From Pseudomonadota bacterium (lineage in GTDB: Bacteria > Pseudomonadota > Alphaproteobacteria > Acetobacterales > Acetobacteraceae), in NCBI GenBank assembly GCA_018240405.1, contig JAFEFW010000012.1, positions 1 to 34,707 on the forward strand: 34,707 nucleotides of DNA, given 5' to 3'. Shown here piece by piece: positions 8,389 through 17,389 of this stretch (the stretch's first letter is position 1; every line of letters starts with the position of its first letter). The position numbers and the translations under genes are program-made. The notes under the pieces were generated by a model. The model saw nothing but the letters and a program-made list of their open reading frames with translations. It was not told where the DNA came from and ran no database searches.

Positions 8389-9375
8389 CTACGTCTGGCA
8401 CTCAACCACGACGGTACCGACCTTGCCACCGGCCTCGACCGACTTATGCGCCGCCGCGATCTGATACAGCGGGAAGCGGTCGGCCACCGACAGGATGCGC
8501 CCGGGCGTCCCGATGAAGGCCGTCATATCGTCCTGCGCCCGCACTCGGTTGGCGATCGGGCTGGTCGGCAGCGTGAAGCCACGCACGGTGATGTTCTTCC
8601 CCATCATGGCTCGCAGGTTGAGCTTCGGCGTCTGGTCGCCATTGGTGGCGTAGTAGGCGATCGTCCCGCTGTCGCGCACCGATGCCATCACCGGCGCAAG
8701 GTTGCCGCCCAGATCCACATCCACCACATGGTCCACACCGATGCCTTTGGTGATCTCGGCGACGCGCGCCGCCACGTCCTCGGACCGGTAGTTGATCACC
8801 CATTCGGCGCCGCCCTGCTTCGCCCGCTCCGCCTTGTCGGCCGAGCTGACGGTGGTGATGACACGTGCGCCGGCCCAGGCGGCAAGTTGCACGGCGTAGT
8901 GCCCGACCGCTCCGGCGCCGCCGGTGACCAGCAGCGTCCGGCCCTGCACCGGCCCAAACGCAAACACGCAGCCATGTGCGGTGAGGCCGGGAATGCCGAG
9001 CGTCGCACCCTCGGCGAAGGAGACGTGGTCGGGCAGTTCGCGTACAAGGCTGACGTCGAGTGAAATGTATTCCGCTGCCGTGCCCATCCAGCGGCCATTG
9101 CGCTGGCCATTGAACAGCCAGACCCGCCTGCCGACCCAGGCCTTGTCGACGCCTTCACCGACTGCGTCGATCACGCCGGCGCCATCGCTGTTCGGAATGA
9201 CACGTGGATATTCCGCCGGCACGGCACCGCGGCGGCGATAGGTATCGGACGGGTTGACGCCGGACGCCTCCAGGCGCACCCGCACCTCGCCCAGGCGTGG
9301 CTCCGGCGTCGGCAGTTCGCCGGTCATCAAAACCTCATCCGCCGGACCCTGCCGGTCATACCAAACCGCGCGCAT
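8389..9375 (-). CDS. Zinc-independent medium-chain dehydrogenase, quinone oxidoreductase-like
   Basis: This 328-residue protein has a GroES-like N-domain (SGVNPSDTYRRRG, about 38-50; IPNSDGAGVI) and an NADPH-binding Rossmann domain with TGGAGAVGHYAVQLA (151-165). The structural and catalytic zinc cysteines of alcohol dehydrogenases are missing, which places it with NADPH:quinone reductase/zeta-crystallin-like enzymes that reduce quinones or activated alkenes. GGGGGAG lies about 5 nt before the ATG. It precedes the SDR gene by 32 nt, so the two oxidoreductases probably form one unit. The physiological substrate is unknown. Confidence 0.9.
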   Translation of the reverse strand: MRAVWYDRQGPADEVLMTGELPTPEPRLGEVRVRLEASGVNPSDTYRRRGAVPAEYPRVIPNSDGAGVIDAVGEGVDKAWVGRRVWLFNGQRNGRWMGTAAEYISLDVSLVRELPDHVSFAEGATLGIPGLTAHGCVFAFGPVQGRTLLVTGGAGAVGHYAVQLAAWAGARVITTVSSADKAERAKQGGAEWVINYRSEDVAARVAEITKGIGVDHVVDVDLGGNLAPVMASVRDSGTIAYYATNGDQTPKLNLRAMMGKNITVRGFTLPTSPIANRVRAQDDMTAFIGTPGRILSVADRFPLYQIAAAHKSVEAGGKVGTVVVECQT

Positions 9376-9479
9376 GGCTGCTCCCCCCGTTGGTCGTCAC
9401 CGATCGTAGCCTGCACCGGCGGCCAGACGCTAATGTGCGCAGGGCGCGAATTTCTGCGGCATGGCGTCCGTGATGGTTG

Positions 9480-9485
9480 TATAAT
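9480..9485 (+). promoter_or_regulatory. Possible -10 box for the GGDEF-ppx-rlmE cluster
   Basis: A perfect TATAAT lies here, with start expected near 9492. I see no good -35 at 16-18 bp. The position, just before a GTG at 9495, supports that GTG as the start and would make the leader extremely short. Confidence 0.3.
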
Positions 9486-9494
9486 GGCCGTGCC

Positions 9495-10445
9495 GTGAGA
9501 CCTGATCCCGATCCCGCCCTGCCCTCGCCCAGCCGCCCGGCCGTCGCCACCGGGGCCGATCCGGACTATGATGGCGCGCTGGAACCGGTGCTGGAGGAGC
9601 TGTTCGAGGTCGCACGCGTCGAAGGCCTGGCCGTACTCGACACGCCGATCGGACAGACAGAGCCGCGTGTGTTGCACCATCTTGGCGTCGGTGGCCCCCA
9701 CAGCCTGGCTGAGGGCTGGAGCCTGCTGAGGGCAAACCCGTTGCGCCCCGCGCACATTGTGTCAGCGGACCGCCGGCCGATCATGGCGTGCCCCTGGGTC
9801 TTGCCGCCTGGCCGCCCGGGTGGACTGGTGCTATGGCGTGCTGCAGGCGAGCCGACCTGGCAGGACACCGACCATGCCCTGGTCGCAGGCATCGGCGTGC
9901 TGCTGCGAACGCTGGTCGCCACCGGCGTCGGCCAGATCGGTATTGACCGGCTGACGGGATTGCCGAACCGGCGCTGGTTCATCGATGAGGTCGACCGCCA
10001 TCTCGACCGGCTGGATCTGGGCGGCCACGGTGGCACGTTGTCAGTCATCGACGTCGGCAACCTGGGACTGGTCAACGCCACGGCCGGGCGGGAGGCAGGC
10101 AACACCGTGCTCATCCGGCTGGCCGCCCAGCTACGCATGACTGTCCGGCCGGGCGACGCCGTCGCGCGCATTGCCGGCGACCAGTTTGCCGTCTGGCAGC
10201 CAGCCATGGACCACATGACGGCGGCGGAGCGGGCCGACGCGCTGTGCGGCATGCGGCTCTTCCCGGACCTGCCGCCAAGCTGTTCGATCACGCTGTCGAT
10301 TGGCATCATTTCACGCCAGCCGGACTCCATCGGTGGCGACGATACGCGAGGCCTGCTGCGGCGGGCGCGGGAAATGGCGGCCGCGGTGAAGGAGACCGGC
10401 ACTGGCGGCTGGCGGGTGGCACAAACCGGTTCGCGACCCGCCTGA
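9495..10445 (+). CDS. GAF-like/degenerate GGDEF domain protein with intact I-site
   Basis: This is about 316 residues from GTG 9495 (TTG 9477 is an alternative). The N-terminal 140 residues look GAF-like (EELFEVARVEGLAVLDT...GGLVLWRAAGEP). A GGDEF domain follows from about Asp151: DRLTGLPNRRWF, then TLSVIDVGNLG with metal-site Asp186, and then AGDQF (227-231) in place of GG(D/E)EF. The catalytic glutamate is Gln230 and the first glycine is Ala227. RPGD (218-221) stands exactly five residues before, as an RxxD inhibitory site should. Active diguanylate cyclase activity is unlikely; c-di-GMP binding through the I-site is plausible. It precedes ppx by 92 nt. Confidence 0.8.
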   Translation: MRPDPDPALPSPSRPAVATGADPDYDGALEPVLEELFEVARVEGLAVLDTPIGQTEPRVLHHLGVGGPHSLAEGWSLLRANPLRPAHIVSADRRPIMACPWVLPPGRPGGLVLWRAAGEPTWQDTDHALVAGIGVLLRTLVATGVGQIGIDRLTGLPNRRWFIDEVDRHLDRLDLGGHGGTLSVIDVGNLGLVNATAGREAGNTVLIRLAAQLRMTVRPGDAVARIAGDQFAVWQPAMDHMTAAERADALCGMRLFPDLPPSCSITLSIGIISRQPDSIGGDDTRGLLRRAREMAAAVKETGTGGWRVAQTGSRPA

Positions 10446-10537
10446 TCCGAACCTGTGAGATGAAATCACGGTATGGAGGGGCCATACCGTCAATTCCGTG
10501 CTTGCCACGTTCGCGGCAGTCAGACGACTATCCAGGG

Positions 10538-11620
10538 ATGACGTTGGTCCAGGCCCCGACGGAGCTTGAACCAGCCGCGCAATCCGATGGGCCGCGGCAC
10601 GCTTACGTACGCCGAACGCATGGCCCGACCTTTGCCGCGCTGGACCTCGGGACCAATAACTGCCGCATGCTGGTGGCCACGCCCGCCGCGGATGGGTTTC
10701 GTGTGCTTGACAGTTTTTCCCGCATCGTGCGCCTCGGCGAAGGGCTGCATGCCACCGGCCGGCTCAGCCCCGCTGCGATGGATCGCGCACTCTGCGCGTT
10801 GGAAACCTGCGCCACCCGGCTGGCACGGCGGCCCGTGCGGCAGGTGCGCGCCATCGCCACCGAAGCTTGCCGGAAGGCCGCCAATGGTCCCGAATTCCTG
10901 CAACGCGTGAAGCAGCAGACCGGCTTCGACTTTGGTGTGATCTCCGGCCGCGAGGAAGCGGAACTGGCGCTGGAATCCTGTGCGCCCCTGCTGCCGACCG
11001 ACGCACGCAGGGCGCTGCTGTTCGACATCGGCGGCGGGTCCACAGAGCTGGCCTGGGTGCGGCTGACGCATGGCCAGCCGGAACTGATCGGCTTCGACTC
11101 ACTGCCGGTCGGCGTAGTCAACCTGGCGGAACGCTGGGGCGATGCCGGCTACTGCCCGGACGGGTTCGAGACCATGGTCACGGACGTGGTCGAGCGGCTG
11201 CTGCCGTTTGAGCGTGTGCACTGCATCGGCCGGGAGATCGCCGCCGGCGGCGTCGGGCTGCTGGGCACCAGCGGCACCGTTACGACGCTGGCCGGCGTGG
11301 CGCTGAACCTGGAACGCTACCGCCGCCCGGCTGTGGACGGCGTCGAACTCACCAGCGACGCCGCCGAAGCCGCCCTTTGCGCGTTGCAAGCGCTGGGCCG
11401 CGAGGGGCTGATGCAACATCCCTGCGTCGGACCGGAGCGGGTTGAGTTCGTGCTGCCCGGCTGTGCGGTGTTTGCCGCCATCACCCGGCTATGGCCGGCG
11501 CCGCGGGTCATCGTTGCCGATCGCGGGCTGCGCGAGGGCGTGCTGCTCCGGCTGATGCGGGCGGACCGGACGCGCCAAGGCCGCCATGACGGGCGCCGCC
11601 GGGATCACTGCCGGCAATGA
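10538..11620 (+). CDS. Ppx/GppA family phosphatase (exopolyphosphatase-like)
   Basis: This is about 360 residues from the ATG at 10538; the frame also has an ATG at 10460. The ASKHA fold is shown by AALDLGTNNCRMLVA (33-47), AIATEACRKA (the catalytic-glutamate segment), LLFDIGGGSTELAW (the phosphate-binding loop) and LLGTSGTVTTLAG. Its length matches the short Ppx/GppA form made of the two ASKHA domains without the C-terminal HD-like domain. It would hydrolyse polyphosphate and/or pppGpp in the cytoplasm; which one cannot be decided here. Its stop overlaps the rlmE start (ATGA), a pairing that is common in alphaproteobacteria. Confidence 0.92.
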   Translation: MTLVQAPTELEPAAQSDGPRHAYVRRTHGPTFAALDLGTNNCRMLVATPAADGFRVLDSFSRIVRLGEGLHATGRLSPAAMDRALCALETCATRLARRPVRQVRAIATEACRKAANGPEFLQRVKQQTGFDFGVISGREEAELALESCAPLLPTDARRALLFDIGGGSTELAWVRLTHGQPELIGFDSLPVGVVNLAERWGDAGYCPDGFETMVTDVVERLLPFERVHCIGREIAAGGVGLLGTSGTVTTLAGVALNLERYRRPAVDGVELTSDAAEAALCALQALGREGLMQHPCVGPERVEFVLPGCAVFAAITRLWPAPRVIVADRGLREGVLLRLMRADRTRQGRHDGRRRDHCRQ

Positions 11621-12312
11621 AGCGTCCGGCTGGCCCGACGACGCGCGGGCTCTCGGTTTCCGTCAAGACGGCGAAAAGCCGGTCTCCGGCCTCGACGCGC
11701 TGGCTGGCGCGGCAGTTGAACGACCCCTATGTCGCTGCGGCAAAGCAACAGGGCTGGCGGTCACGCGCGGCGTTCAAGCTGATCGAACTGGATGACCGGT
11801 TCCACCTGATCAAGCGCGGGTCGCGCGTGCTGGACCTCGGTGCGGCGCCAGGTGGTTGGACGCAGGTGGCGGTGAAACGGGGCGCCGCTTCAGTGCTGGC
11901 GGTTGACCTGCTGCCGATCGATCCCATCCAGGGCGCGACGATGCTGCAGGCGGACTTCACGGACCCGGAGATGCCGGCGAAGCTGACGGCGCTGCTGGGT
12001 GGGCAGGCGGACCTCGTGCTGTCCGACATGGCGCCGAACACCACCGGCCATGGCGCCACCGACCATCTGCGCATCATGGGGCTAACCGAAATGGCGGTGG
12101 ATTTCGCCGTATATGTGCTCAGTCCGGGTGGCGCCTTTGTCGCCAAGGTGTTTCAGGGCGGGTCGGAGAAGACCATGCTGGACACGCTGAAGCGTCATTT
12201 TGCCCAGGTGAAGCACGCCAAGCCGCCTGCCAGCCGCAAGGAATCCAGCGAACTTTACGTCGTAGCGATGGGCTTCAAGGGCCGCCCGCCCGCCGCACCG
12301 CAATCGGCCTGA
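11617..12312 (+). CDS. rlmE: 23S rRNA 2'-O-ribose U2552 methyltransferase
   Basis: This 231-residue RrmJ/FtsJ enzyme methylates U2552 in the ribosomal A-loop using S-adenosylmethionine. The K-D-K-E tetrad is complete: Lys54 (SRAAFKL), Asp137 (LSDMAPN), Lys177 (VAKVFQG) and Glu212 (KESSELY), with spacings like those of the E. coli enzyme. The SAM motif is LDLGAAPGGWTQ (72-83). A 25-residue basic Ser/Lys-rich N-terminal extension precedes the core. The start overlaps ppx by 4 nt. The stop abuts the convergent CHAP gene with no spacer (TGA/TCA). Confidence 0.96.
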   Translation: MKRPAGPTTRGLSVSVKTAKSRSPASTRWLARQLNDPYVAAAKQQGWRSRAAFKLIELDDRFHLIKRGSRVLDLGAAPGGWTQVAVKRGAASVLAVDLLPIDPIQGATMLQADFTDPEMPAKLTALLGGQADLVLSDMAPNTTGHGATDHLRIMGLTEMAVDFAVYVLSPGGAFVAKVFQGGSEKTMLDTLKRHFAQVKHAKPPASRKESSELYVVAMGFKGRPPAAPQSA

Positions 12313-12858
12313 TCACCAGCCGGCCAGCGCCATCTTCACCGCGTCCGGCGTGCGCTGGGCGATCATTCGCTTGCTGGGCGGGTGGTCCGGACGGATGAAG
12401 CCGTAGGTGGGGTACTCGGTCGTACCCATCTCGCCAGAGGGCGGCCAGAACACCCGCACCAGGCTCCAGTCGCCGGAGCGCGAGACGTCGATCACAGACT
12501 GCTCCTCGGTGATGCGGTGGCGTACCCAATTGGCCTGAGTAACGCGGATCTGCCGCGGACCGACGACCTCTGACACGACCGCGACGTGGCCGGACGGCAG
12601 GCGACCGCCGCGCCGGAACACCAGCACGCTGCCGACATCGGGATCGCGCGAGCGGTCATAGCGGCCGGCCGCCTGCGGCCACCAATCCGCCGCGGCACCG
12701 CTCAGCTTCACCCCGGTCAACGCCCGAGCGAACGGCGCGCACTCGATCGGGACGTTGCCGCCGACATAGGCGCCGCCGGAGGGCGCCGCACGGTTGCTGC
12801 CGCAGGCGGCAAGTGCGAGGCAGAGGGTGAGCAGGACGTAGCAGAGCGCGCGATGCAT
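12313..12858 (-). CDS. CHAP-domain lipoprotein (putative peptidoglycan amidase/endopeptidase)
   Basis: This 181-residue protein begins with a lipoprotein signal (hydrophobic 4-16, lipobox LAAC with Cys19). The CHAP domain follows: catalytic Cys40 in IECAPFAR, His91 in SGHVAVV and the polar residue of QANW about 20 residues later. Such enzymes cleave peptidoglycan peptide or amide bonds; here it would act in the periplasm, anchored to a membrane. It is convergent with rlmE, their stop codons being adjacent, and lies about 200 bp downstream of the P-type ATPase on the same strand. Confidence 0.85.
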   Translation of the reverse strand: MHRALCYVLLTLCLALAACGSNRAAPSGGAYVGGNVPIECAPFARALTGVKLSGAAADWWPQAAGRYDRSRDPDVGSVLVFRRGGRLPSGHVAVVSEVVGPRQIRVTQANWVRHRITEEQSVIDVSRSGDWSLVRVFWPPSGEMGTTEYPTYGFIRPDHPPSKRMIAQRTPDAVKMALAGW

Positions 12859-13061
12859 GGTGGCGGCTGCAACTATGCGCGAAGTGGACCGATTCGTCGC
12901 GCGCGTTGCTGCGGCCCCAGCGTGTTGCCGTCATGGCCGGGAGCGACGAGCCGGCCGCTCCGGCGCCCATGACAGGCGCGGGCCGGGGCATGTCTGACGG
13001 TGCGGCCCCAAGACGGGGGCCACCGATAGGCAACAGGCCATGCTTCAGCGAACCGCCACGG

Positions 13062-15686
13062 TTAGAGACAACGCTTCCGCACCCACTTCTCCAGTTCCAC
13101 CGCAAACAGCACCGTCCCGGACACCGCCATACACACGGCAAGCTCGGCCAGGGATAGTGGCTGCGTGTCGAATATCGCATTCAGCGCCGGCACATAGATC
13201 GCGGCTCCCTGCAGCACCAACGTCACCGCTACGGCGCCGAGCACCGCCGGGTTTGAGAAAAAGGCCAGACCCAGCACGGTGTGCCGTTCAACGCGGATCG
13301 CCAGGACATGCGCCATCTGCACGAAGGTCAGCACGGCGAAGACCATGGTCCGCCAGTGCTCCAGCCCGGCCTGCAGCGCGAGCGCCTGCGTCGCCAGCGT
13401 CAGGCCCGCCATCAACGCGCCAACCCAGACGATATGCAGCAGGATGCCGTCGGCAAGCAGCCCCTCGGTCGGTGCACGCGGCGGACGCCGCATGACGTCG
13501 CGCTCCGCCGGTTCGGCCGCCAGGGCAAGGCCCGGCAACCCATCTGTCACGAGGTTGATCCAGAGGATCTGGATCGGCAGCAGCGGCACCGGCAGGCCGA
13601 CCAGGGTCGCCACCACCAACGTCAGGATTTCCGCTGCATTGCACGTCACGATGAAGCGCACGAACTTGCGGATATTGTCGTAGATGCGGCGCCCTTCGCG
13701 CACGGCGGCGACGATGGTGGCGAAGTTGTCGTCCAGCAGCACGAGGCCCGCCGCCTGCCGTGCCACATCCGTGCCGCCCTGCCCCATCGCCACGCCGATA
13801 TTGGCCCGCGCGAGTGCGGGCGCGTCATTCACCCCGTCCCCGGTCATGGCAGCGATCTGACCGGCATCCTGCAACGCGGCGACGATCCGGATCTTCTGCG
13901 CCGGATCGACTCGCGCATAGACGCGGACGGAGGCGACCTGTTCCCGCAGGTCCAGATCCGACAGATCCGCCAAGTCCCGGCCGGTCATTACGAAGCCGTC
14001 GTCATCGATCAGCCCGATCTGCCGCGCGACGGCGCGGGCCGTCGCGGGATGGTCGCCAGTAATCATCACAGGAATGATTCCCGCCTGGCGGCATGTCGCC
14101 ACAGCCCCGGCCGTCTCCGGGCGCGGCGGATCGAGCAGCCCGGCCAGGCCCAGCAAGATCAGGTCGCTTTCGATCGCCTCGGGCGCGGCTGAGTCGGGCA
14201 ATCCGGCACAGGGACGCCACGCCAGGGCGAGAACCCGCAGCCCATCCGCGGCCATCGCCTCCGCCAGGTGCAACGCAGCTTGTGGGTCCAGCGTCGCAAC
14301 GCCGTCGCGCGTTGCCATGGCTGTGCAGCGCGGCAGCACGGACTCCGGCGCACCTTTGACATAAGCGACCAAACCGTCCGGCCCCGCGTGGATGGTCGTC
14401 ATCCGCTTACGGTCGGAATCGAAGGGCAGATCGCGGACCCGCGGTGCCTGCACCAGCAAGGCAGCCCGGTCGAAGCCGGCATCGGCTGCCGCCCGCCACA
14501 ACGCGAGTTCCGTCGGCTCACCCAGCGCAGCGCGGCTGTCCGATGGGACCACGTCGTTGCACAGCGCCATGGACTTGAGCAGCGTCGCAGCCGCCGGAAC
14601 ACGGGCATCGACGGCATCGATCGGCAGGCGCTGCCCGTCCAGCATGACCTCCGTCGCCCGCATTTCGTTGCGTGTCAGCGTCCCGGTCTTGTCGGAGCAG
14701 ATCACGGTGACGGAGCCGAGGGTTTCGACCGCCGGCAGGCGCCGGATCAACGCATGCTCCTGCGCCATGCGGCGTGCGCCCAAGGCCAGCAGCACGGTGA
14801 CGACAGCCGGCATGGCCTCGGGGATCGCGGCGACCGCCAGGCTGATGGCGGTGAGCAGCATCAGCAGTGCGGGCTCGCCGCGCGCCAGACCAAGAAGGAA
14901 AAGCGCGATGCAGATCGCCACGGCGCCGATGGCAATCTGGCGGCCGAACGCGGCGAGGCGCTGCTGCAATGGTGTTCTTGGTGTGTCGGTCTGCTCCAGC
15001 AGCGTGGCGATCCGGCCGAGTTCTGTCGCCATGCCAGTCGCCACGACCACGCCGCGCGCGTGCCCGAACAGCACGATGGTGCCCTTGAACGCCATGTTGC
15101 CGCGGTCGCCGAGAGGCAGGCCGGGATCGGGAAGCGGCCCGACGGATTTTTCGGCGGGTAGCGATTCGCCGGTCAGGGCGGCCTCGCCCAGCTTGAGGTC
15201 GACCGCTTCGACCAGGCGCAGATCGGCCGGGACGGCATTGCCGGCTTCCAGCAGGACAACGTCGCCAGGCACCAGGCCCTCGGCCAGCACCGCTTGTGCG
15301 GCGCCGGTACGGACCACGGTTGCCCGCTCCGGCGCCAGCCGCTGCAGTGCCGAGAGGGCCTGTTCCGCCCGGTATTCCTGGACGAAGCCGATGGCGGCGT
15401 TCAGGACCACGATGGCCAGGATGACGATCGTGTCTTCGATGTCGCCGACGATGCCCGATATTGCCGCTGCAGCGATCAGCAGCAGAATCATAAAGTCGGT
15501 GAACTGACTGGCGAGCATTGGCAGCGGCCCGCGCCGCCCGGCCTCTGGCAGTGCGTTCGGGCCAAAGCGGGCCGCGCGCTGTGCGGCCTGATCAGCCGAC
15601 AGCCCTTGCCGGAGATCAGTTTCAAATTCCGCCGCAACATCGTCGACGGTCAGCGTATGCGGTAGCCTGGACATGGCAGGTTGCAT
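13062..15686 (-). CDS. P-type cation-transporting ATPase, Ca2+ (P2A)-like
   Basis: This is about 874 residues. Starts are possible at GTG 15692, ATG 15686 and ATG 15674; the first has the best-spaced GGGGT. The order is cation-ATPase N-domain, actuator domain with LTGESLP, transmembrane helix 4 with [11 protein letters not shown], phosphorylation motif [10 protein letters not shown], and hinge [13 protein letters not shown]. The C-terminal helices carry CNAAE and [10 protein letters not shown]. The TM4 Glu, TM5 Asn/Glu and TM6 Asn/Asp match SERCA calcium ligands, so Ca2+ export is likely, although PEAMPA replaces PEGLPA. The start region lies in a hairpin (15661-15700). Confidence 0.93.
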   Translation of the reverse strand: MQPAMSRLPHTLTVDDVAAEFETDLRQGLSADQAAQRAARFGPNALPEAGRRGPLPMLASQFTDFMILLLIAAAAISGIVGDIEDTIVILAIVVLNAAIGFVQEYRAEQALSALQRLAPERATVVRTGAAQAVLAEGLVPGDVVLLEAGNAVPADLRLVEAVDLKLGEAALTGESLPAEKSVGPLPDPGLPLGDRGNMAFKGTIVLFGHARGVVVATGMATELGRIATLLEQTDTPRTPLQQRLAAFGRQIAIGAVAICIALFLLGLARGEPALLMLLTAISLAVAAIPEAMPAVVTVLLALGARRMAQEHALIRRLPAVETLGSVTVICSDKTGTLTRNEMRATEVMLDGQRLPIDAVDARVPAAATLLKSMALCNDVVPSDSRAALGEPTELALWRAAADAGFDRAALLVQAPRVRDLPFDSDRKRMTTIHAGPDGLVAYVKGAPESVLPRCTAMATRDGVATLDPQAALHLAEAMAADGLRVLALAWRPCAGLPDSAAPEAIESDLILLGLAGLLDPPRPETAGAVATCRQAGIIPVMITGDHPATARAVARQIGLIDDDGFVMTGRDLADLSDLDLREQVASVRVYARVDPAQKIRIVAALQDAGQIAAMTGDGVNDAPALARANIGVAMGQGGTDVARQAAGLVLLDDNFATIVAAVREGRRIYDNIRKFVRFIVTCNAAEILTLVVATLVGLPVPLLPIQILWINLVTDGLPGLALAAEPAERDVMRRPPRAPTEGLLADGILLHIVWVGALMAGLTLATQALALQAGLEHWRTMVFAVLTFVQMAHVLAIRVERHTVLGLAFFSNPAVLGAVAVTLVLQGAAIYVPALNAIFDTQPLSLAELAVCMAVSGTVLFAVELEKWVRKRCL

Positions 15687-15700
15687 CCGCACAGGCTACC
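15661..15700 (-). promoter_or_regulatory. Hairpin enclosing the ATPase start codons
   Basis: Read on the minus strand, GGTAGCCTG (15700-15692) pairs perfectly with CAGGCTACC (15669-15661). The 22-nt loop holds both ATG candidates (15686 and 15674), and the GTG at 15692 is at the base of the stem. The structure could limit initiation. No matching family of RNA thermometer or riboswitch is recognised. Confidence 0.4.
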
Positions 15701-16114
15701 CCGGAACGCGGCACGCGCATTGTCGCGTCGCAAAGCGGTGACCGTAAATCAGGCGATGATTGATGACCCTGCCGTTCCGCGCGGACCACAGGCCGAGCCG
15801 ATCTGCGTCGTCAGTGCCTGAACGGGCTTCGCTCCTTATCGACCGCAATTGCACGGTGCACGTCCTTTCGCAGTCGCGAGGCGGCAGAACACGGCCTATC
15901 CAGCCTGTCGAACTCCCGCCCACGGCGCGTCACCGCAATAACGAACAGTACAAAGGCGGCAGGACCGATGAACCAATCAGCACAATAGCAGGCTGTGCCG
16001 GTTGGTTTATGGTTCTATCCCGTTCGCGATGACTCGAACCGCGCCGCGCTTTGTTTGTAGACCGCCCGCTCAGCGTTCAGCGACCGTGCGCCGAACCATA
16101 GCAGCCTGACGAAA
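15701..16114. other. Intergenic region with an imperfect 14-bp inverted repeat
   Basis: It lies between the end of the CoA-transferase gene and the ATPase start, both on the minus strand, and presumably holds the ATPase promoter. AACCAATCAGCACA (15971-15984) faces TGTGCCGGTTGGTT (15994-16007), 12 of 14 positions paired with one of the others a G-T wobble and a 9-nt loop. No U-tract follows on either strand, so it may be a poor terminator of the CoA-transferase gene or an operator. No convincing coding frame was found. Confidence 0.45.
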
Positions 16115-17293
16115 CTACCCGGCCTTCCCCATCCCCAGCAGCGTGTTCAGCACATAATCCGTGTGCGCACCGAGCGCCGGACCGGTCCAGCGCACCACGT
16201 CCTCGGGCTTCTCCCCATCCAGCCGGATCGCCGGGCCTGGGTGCAGCGTTCGCCCGATCAGCGGGTCATCGACCGCCTGCACCGACTTGCGCGCCTGGAA
16301 ATGCGGATCGGCGGCGCAGTCGGCGATGTCATACAGGCGCGAACATGGTACCTCGGCCGCTTCCAGCAGCGCTTCCGCATCCTTTGCCGGCAGGGTCCTC
16401 GTCCAGGCCGCAATGGCGGTATCCAGCCCGCCCACGTTGGCGCAGCGCAGACCATTGGTCGCATAGAGTGGGTCGTCGGCGAGTTCCGGCCGGCCGATCA
16501 CCGTCATCAGCCGGCGGAAAATCAGGTCGGAGTTGCCGGCGATGCACAGCCATTTACCATCCGCGCAGGGATAGGTGTTGGTCGGCGCCGCCGTCGGCAG
16601 TGCAGCACCGGCCGGCTGCCGCACACGTCCGTCGAGCGCGTATTCCGGCAGCATTCCCTCCATCAGGCTGAACACGCTGTCGACCAGGTTGACGTCGATG
16701 ATGCGTCCGCGTCCGGTAGCGCCGGCGTCGCGCTGCCATACCGCCGACAGCAGTCCAATCGCCGCGTACAGCCCGGCCAGATCGTCACTGATTGAGATGC
16801 CGCACCGTGGCGGCGGCAAATCGCTGCTGCCGGTGGGATGGCCGGTCAGATGACGCAGCCCGCCCATCGCCTCACCGATCGCGCCGAAGGCTGGCTTATC
16901 GCGGTATGGCCCGTCCTGGCCGTAGCCGGAGATGCGCGCGATCACCAGCCGCGGATTCACTGCATGCAGCACATCCGGTCCAATGTTCAGCCGCTCCAAC
17001 TGGCCGGCGCGCAGGTTTTCGACCAGCACATCGGCGCGGGCAACCAGCTTCAGCAACACATCCCGCTGCTTCTTCAGATCAAGTTCGATTGAGAGCTTGT
17101 TGCGCCCATGGATGCTGAACCAGACCGAGTGCCCGTCTTTCGCAGCGCCCCAGCCCCTGAAGGGATCGCCACCGGGCGGTTCCACCTTGATCACCTCTGC
17201 TCCGAGGTCAGCCAGGATCCGGGTGCAGAAAGGCGCGGCAATATAGTGGCCAATCTCCAGGACCTTGAGGTTCGTTAGCGGCAGTGCATGCAT
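16115..17293 (-). CDS. Family III CoA-transferase (CaiB/BaiF)
   Basis: This 392-residue enzyme of the formyl-CoA transferase/CaiB fold moves CoA between carboxylic acids. It opens with LTNLKVLEIGHYIAAPFCTRILADLGAEVIKVEPPGG-type sequence typical of the family. Asp170 in ISISDDLAG aligns with the catalytic Asp169 of formyl-CoA transferase, which forms the aspartyl-CoA intermediate. ARISGYGQDGPY (119-130) is a conserved substrate-loop region. Its single-gene transcript has a near-consensus promoter at 17322-17350. Acceptor and donor acids are not predictable. It is divergent from the amidase operon. Confidence 0.92.
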   Translation of the reverse strand: MHALPLTNLKVLEIGHYIAAPFCTRILADLGAEVIKVEPPGGDPFRGWGAAKDGHSVWFSIHGRNKLSIELDLKKQRDVLLKLVARADVLVENLRAGQLERLNIGPDVLHAVNPRLVIARISGYGQDGPYRDKPAFGAIGEAMGGLRHLTGHPTGSSDLPPPRCGISISDDLAGLYAAIGLLSAVWQRDAGATGRGRIIDVNLVDSVFSLMEGMLPEYALDGRVRQPAGAALPTAAPTNTYPCADGKWLCIAGNSDLIFRRLMTVIGRPELADDPLYATNGLRCANVGGLDTAIAAWTRTLPAKDAEALLEAAEVPCSRLYDIADCAADPHFQARKSVQAVDDPLIGRTLHPGPAIRLDGEKPEDVVRWTGPALGAHTDYVLNTLLGMGKAG

Positions 17294-17321
17294 AGACTAC
17301 TACTTCCGGTAGAAGTTTGAA

Positions 17322-17350
17322 ATTATATTTCGCGCAAATGTCGATGTGAA
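17322..17350 (-). promoter_or_regulatory. Sigma70 promoter of the CoA-transferase gene
   Basis: On the minus strand, TTCACA (17350-17345) and a perfect TATAAT (17327-17322) are separated by 17 bp. Transcription should start near 17315, leaving a leader of about 20 nt that contains GGAAG. This is one of the best promoter matches in the window. Confidence 0.75.
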
Positions 17351-17356
17351 CACGGA

Positions 17357-17385
17357 GTTGTTAACCTTTCATAAAGGTTTGCAAC
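17357..17385. promoter_or_regulatory. 29-bp palindrome beside the CoA-transferase promoter
   Basis: AACCTTT and AAAGGTT (17363-17379) are perfect 7-bp arms around CAT, and outer arms GTTG (17357-17360) and CAAC (17382-17385) extend the symmetry. It ends 7 bp upstream of the CoA-transferase -35 and precedes the divergent structured transcript, so a regulator bound here could act on both. The regulator is unknown. Confidence 0.5.
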
Positions 17386-17389
17386 ATAC

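Noticed and set aside
13281-15507. Several long plus-strand open frames across the P-type ATPase
   Set aside because: All lie inside a complete, well-conserved ATPase gene and have no recognisable motifs.
16018-16045. GATGACTCGAACC-like string resembling part of a tRNA T-arm
   Set aside because: No acceptor, D or anticodon stems can be built around it on either strand.
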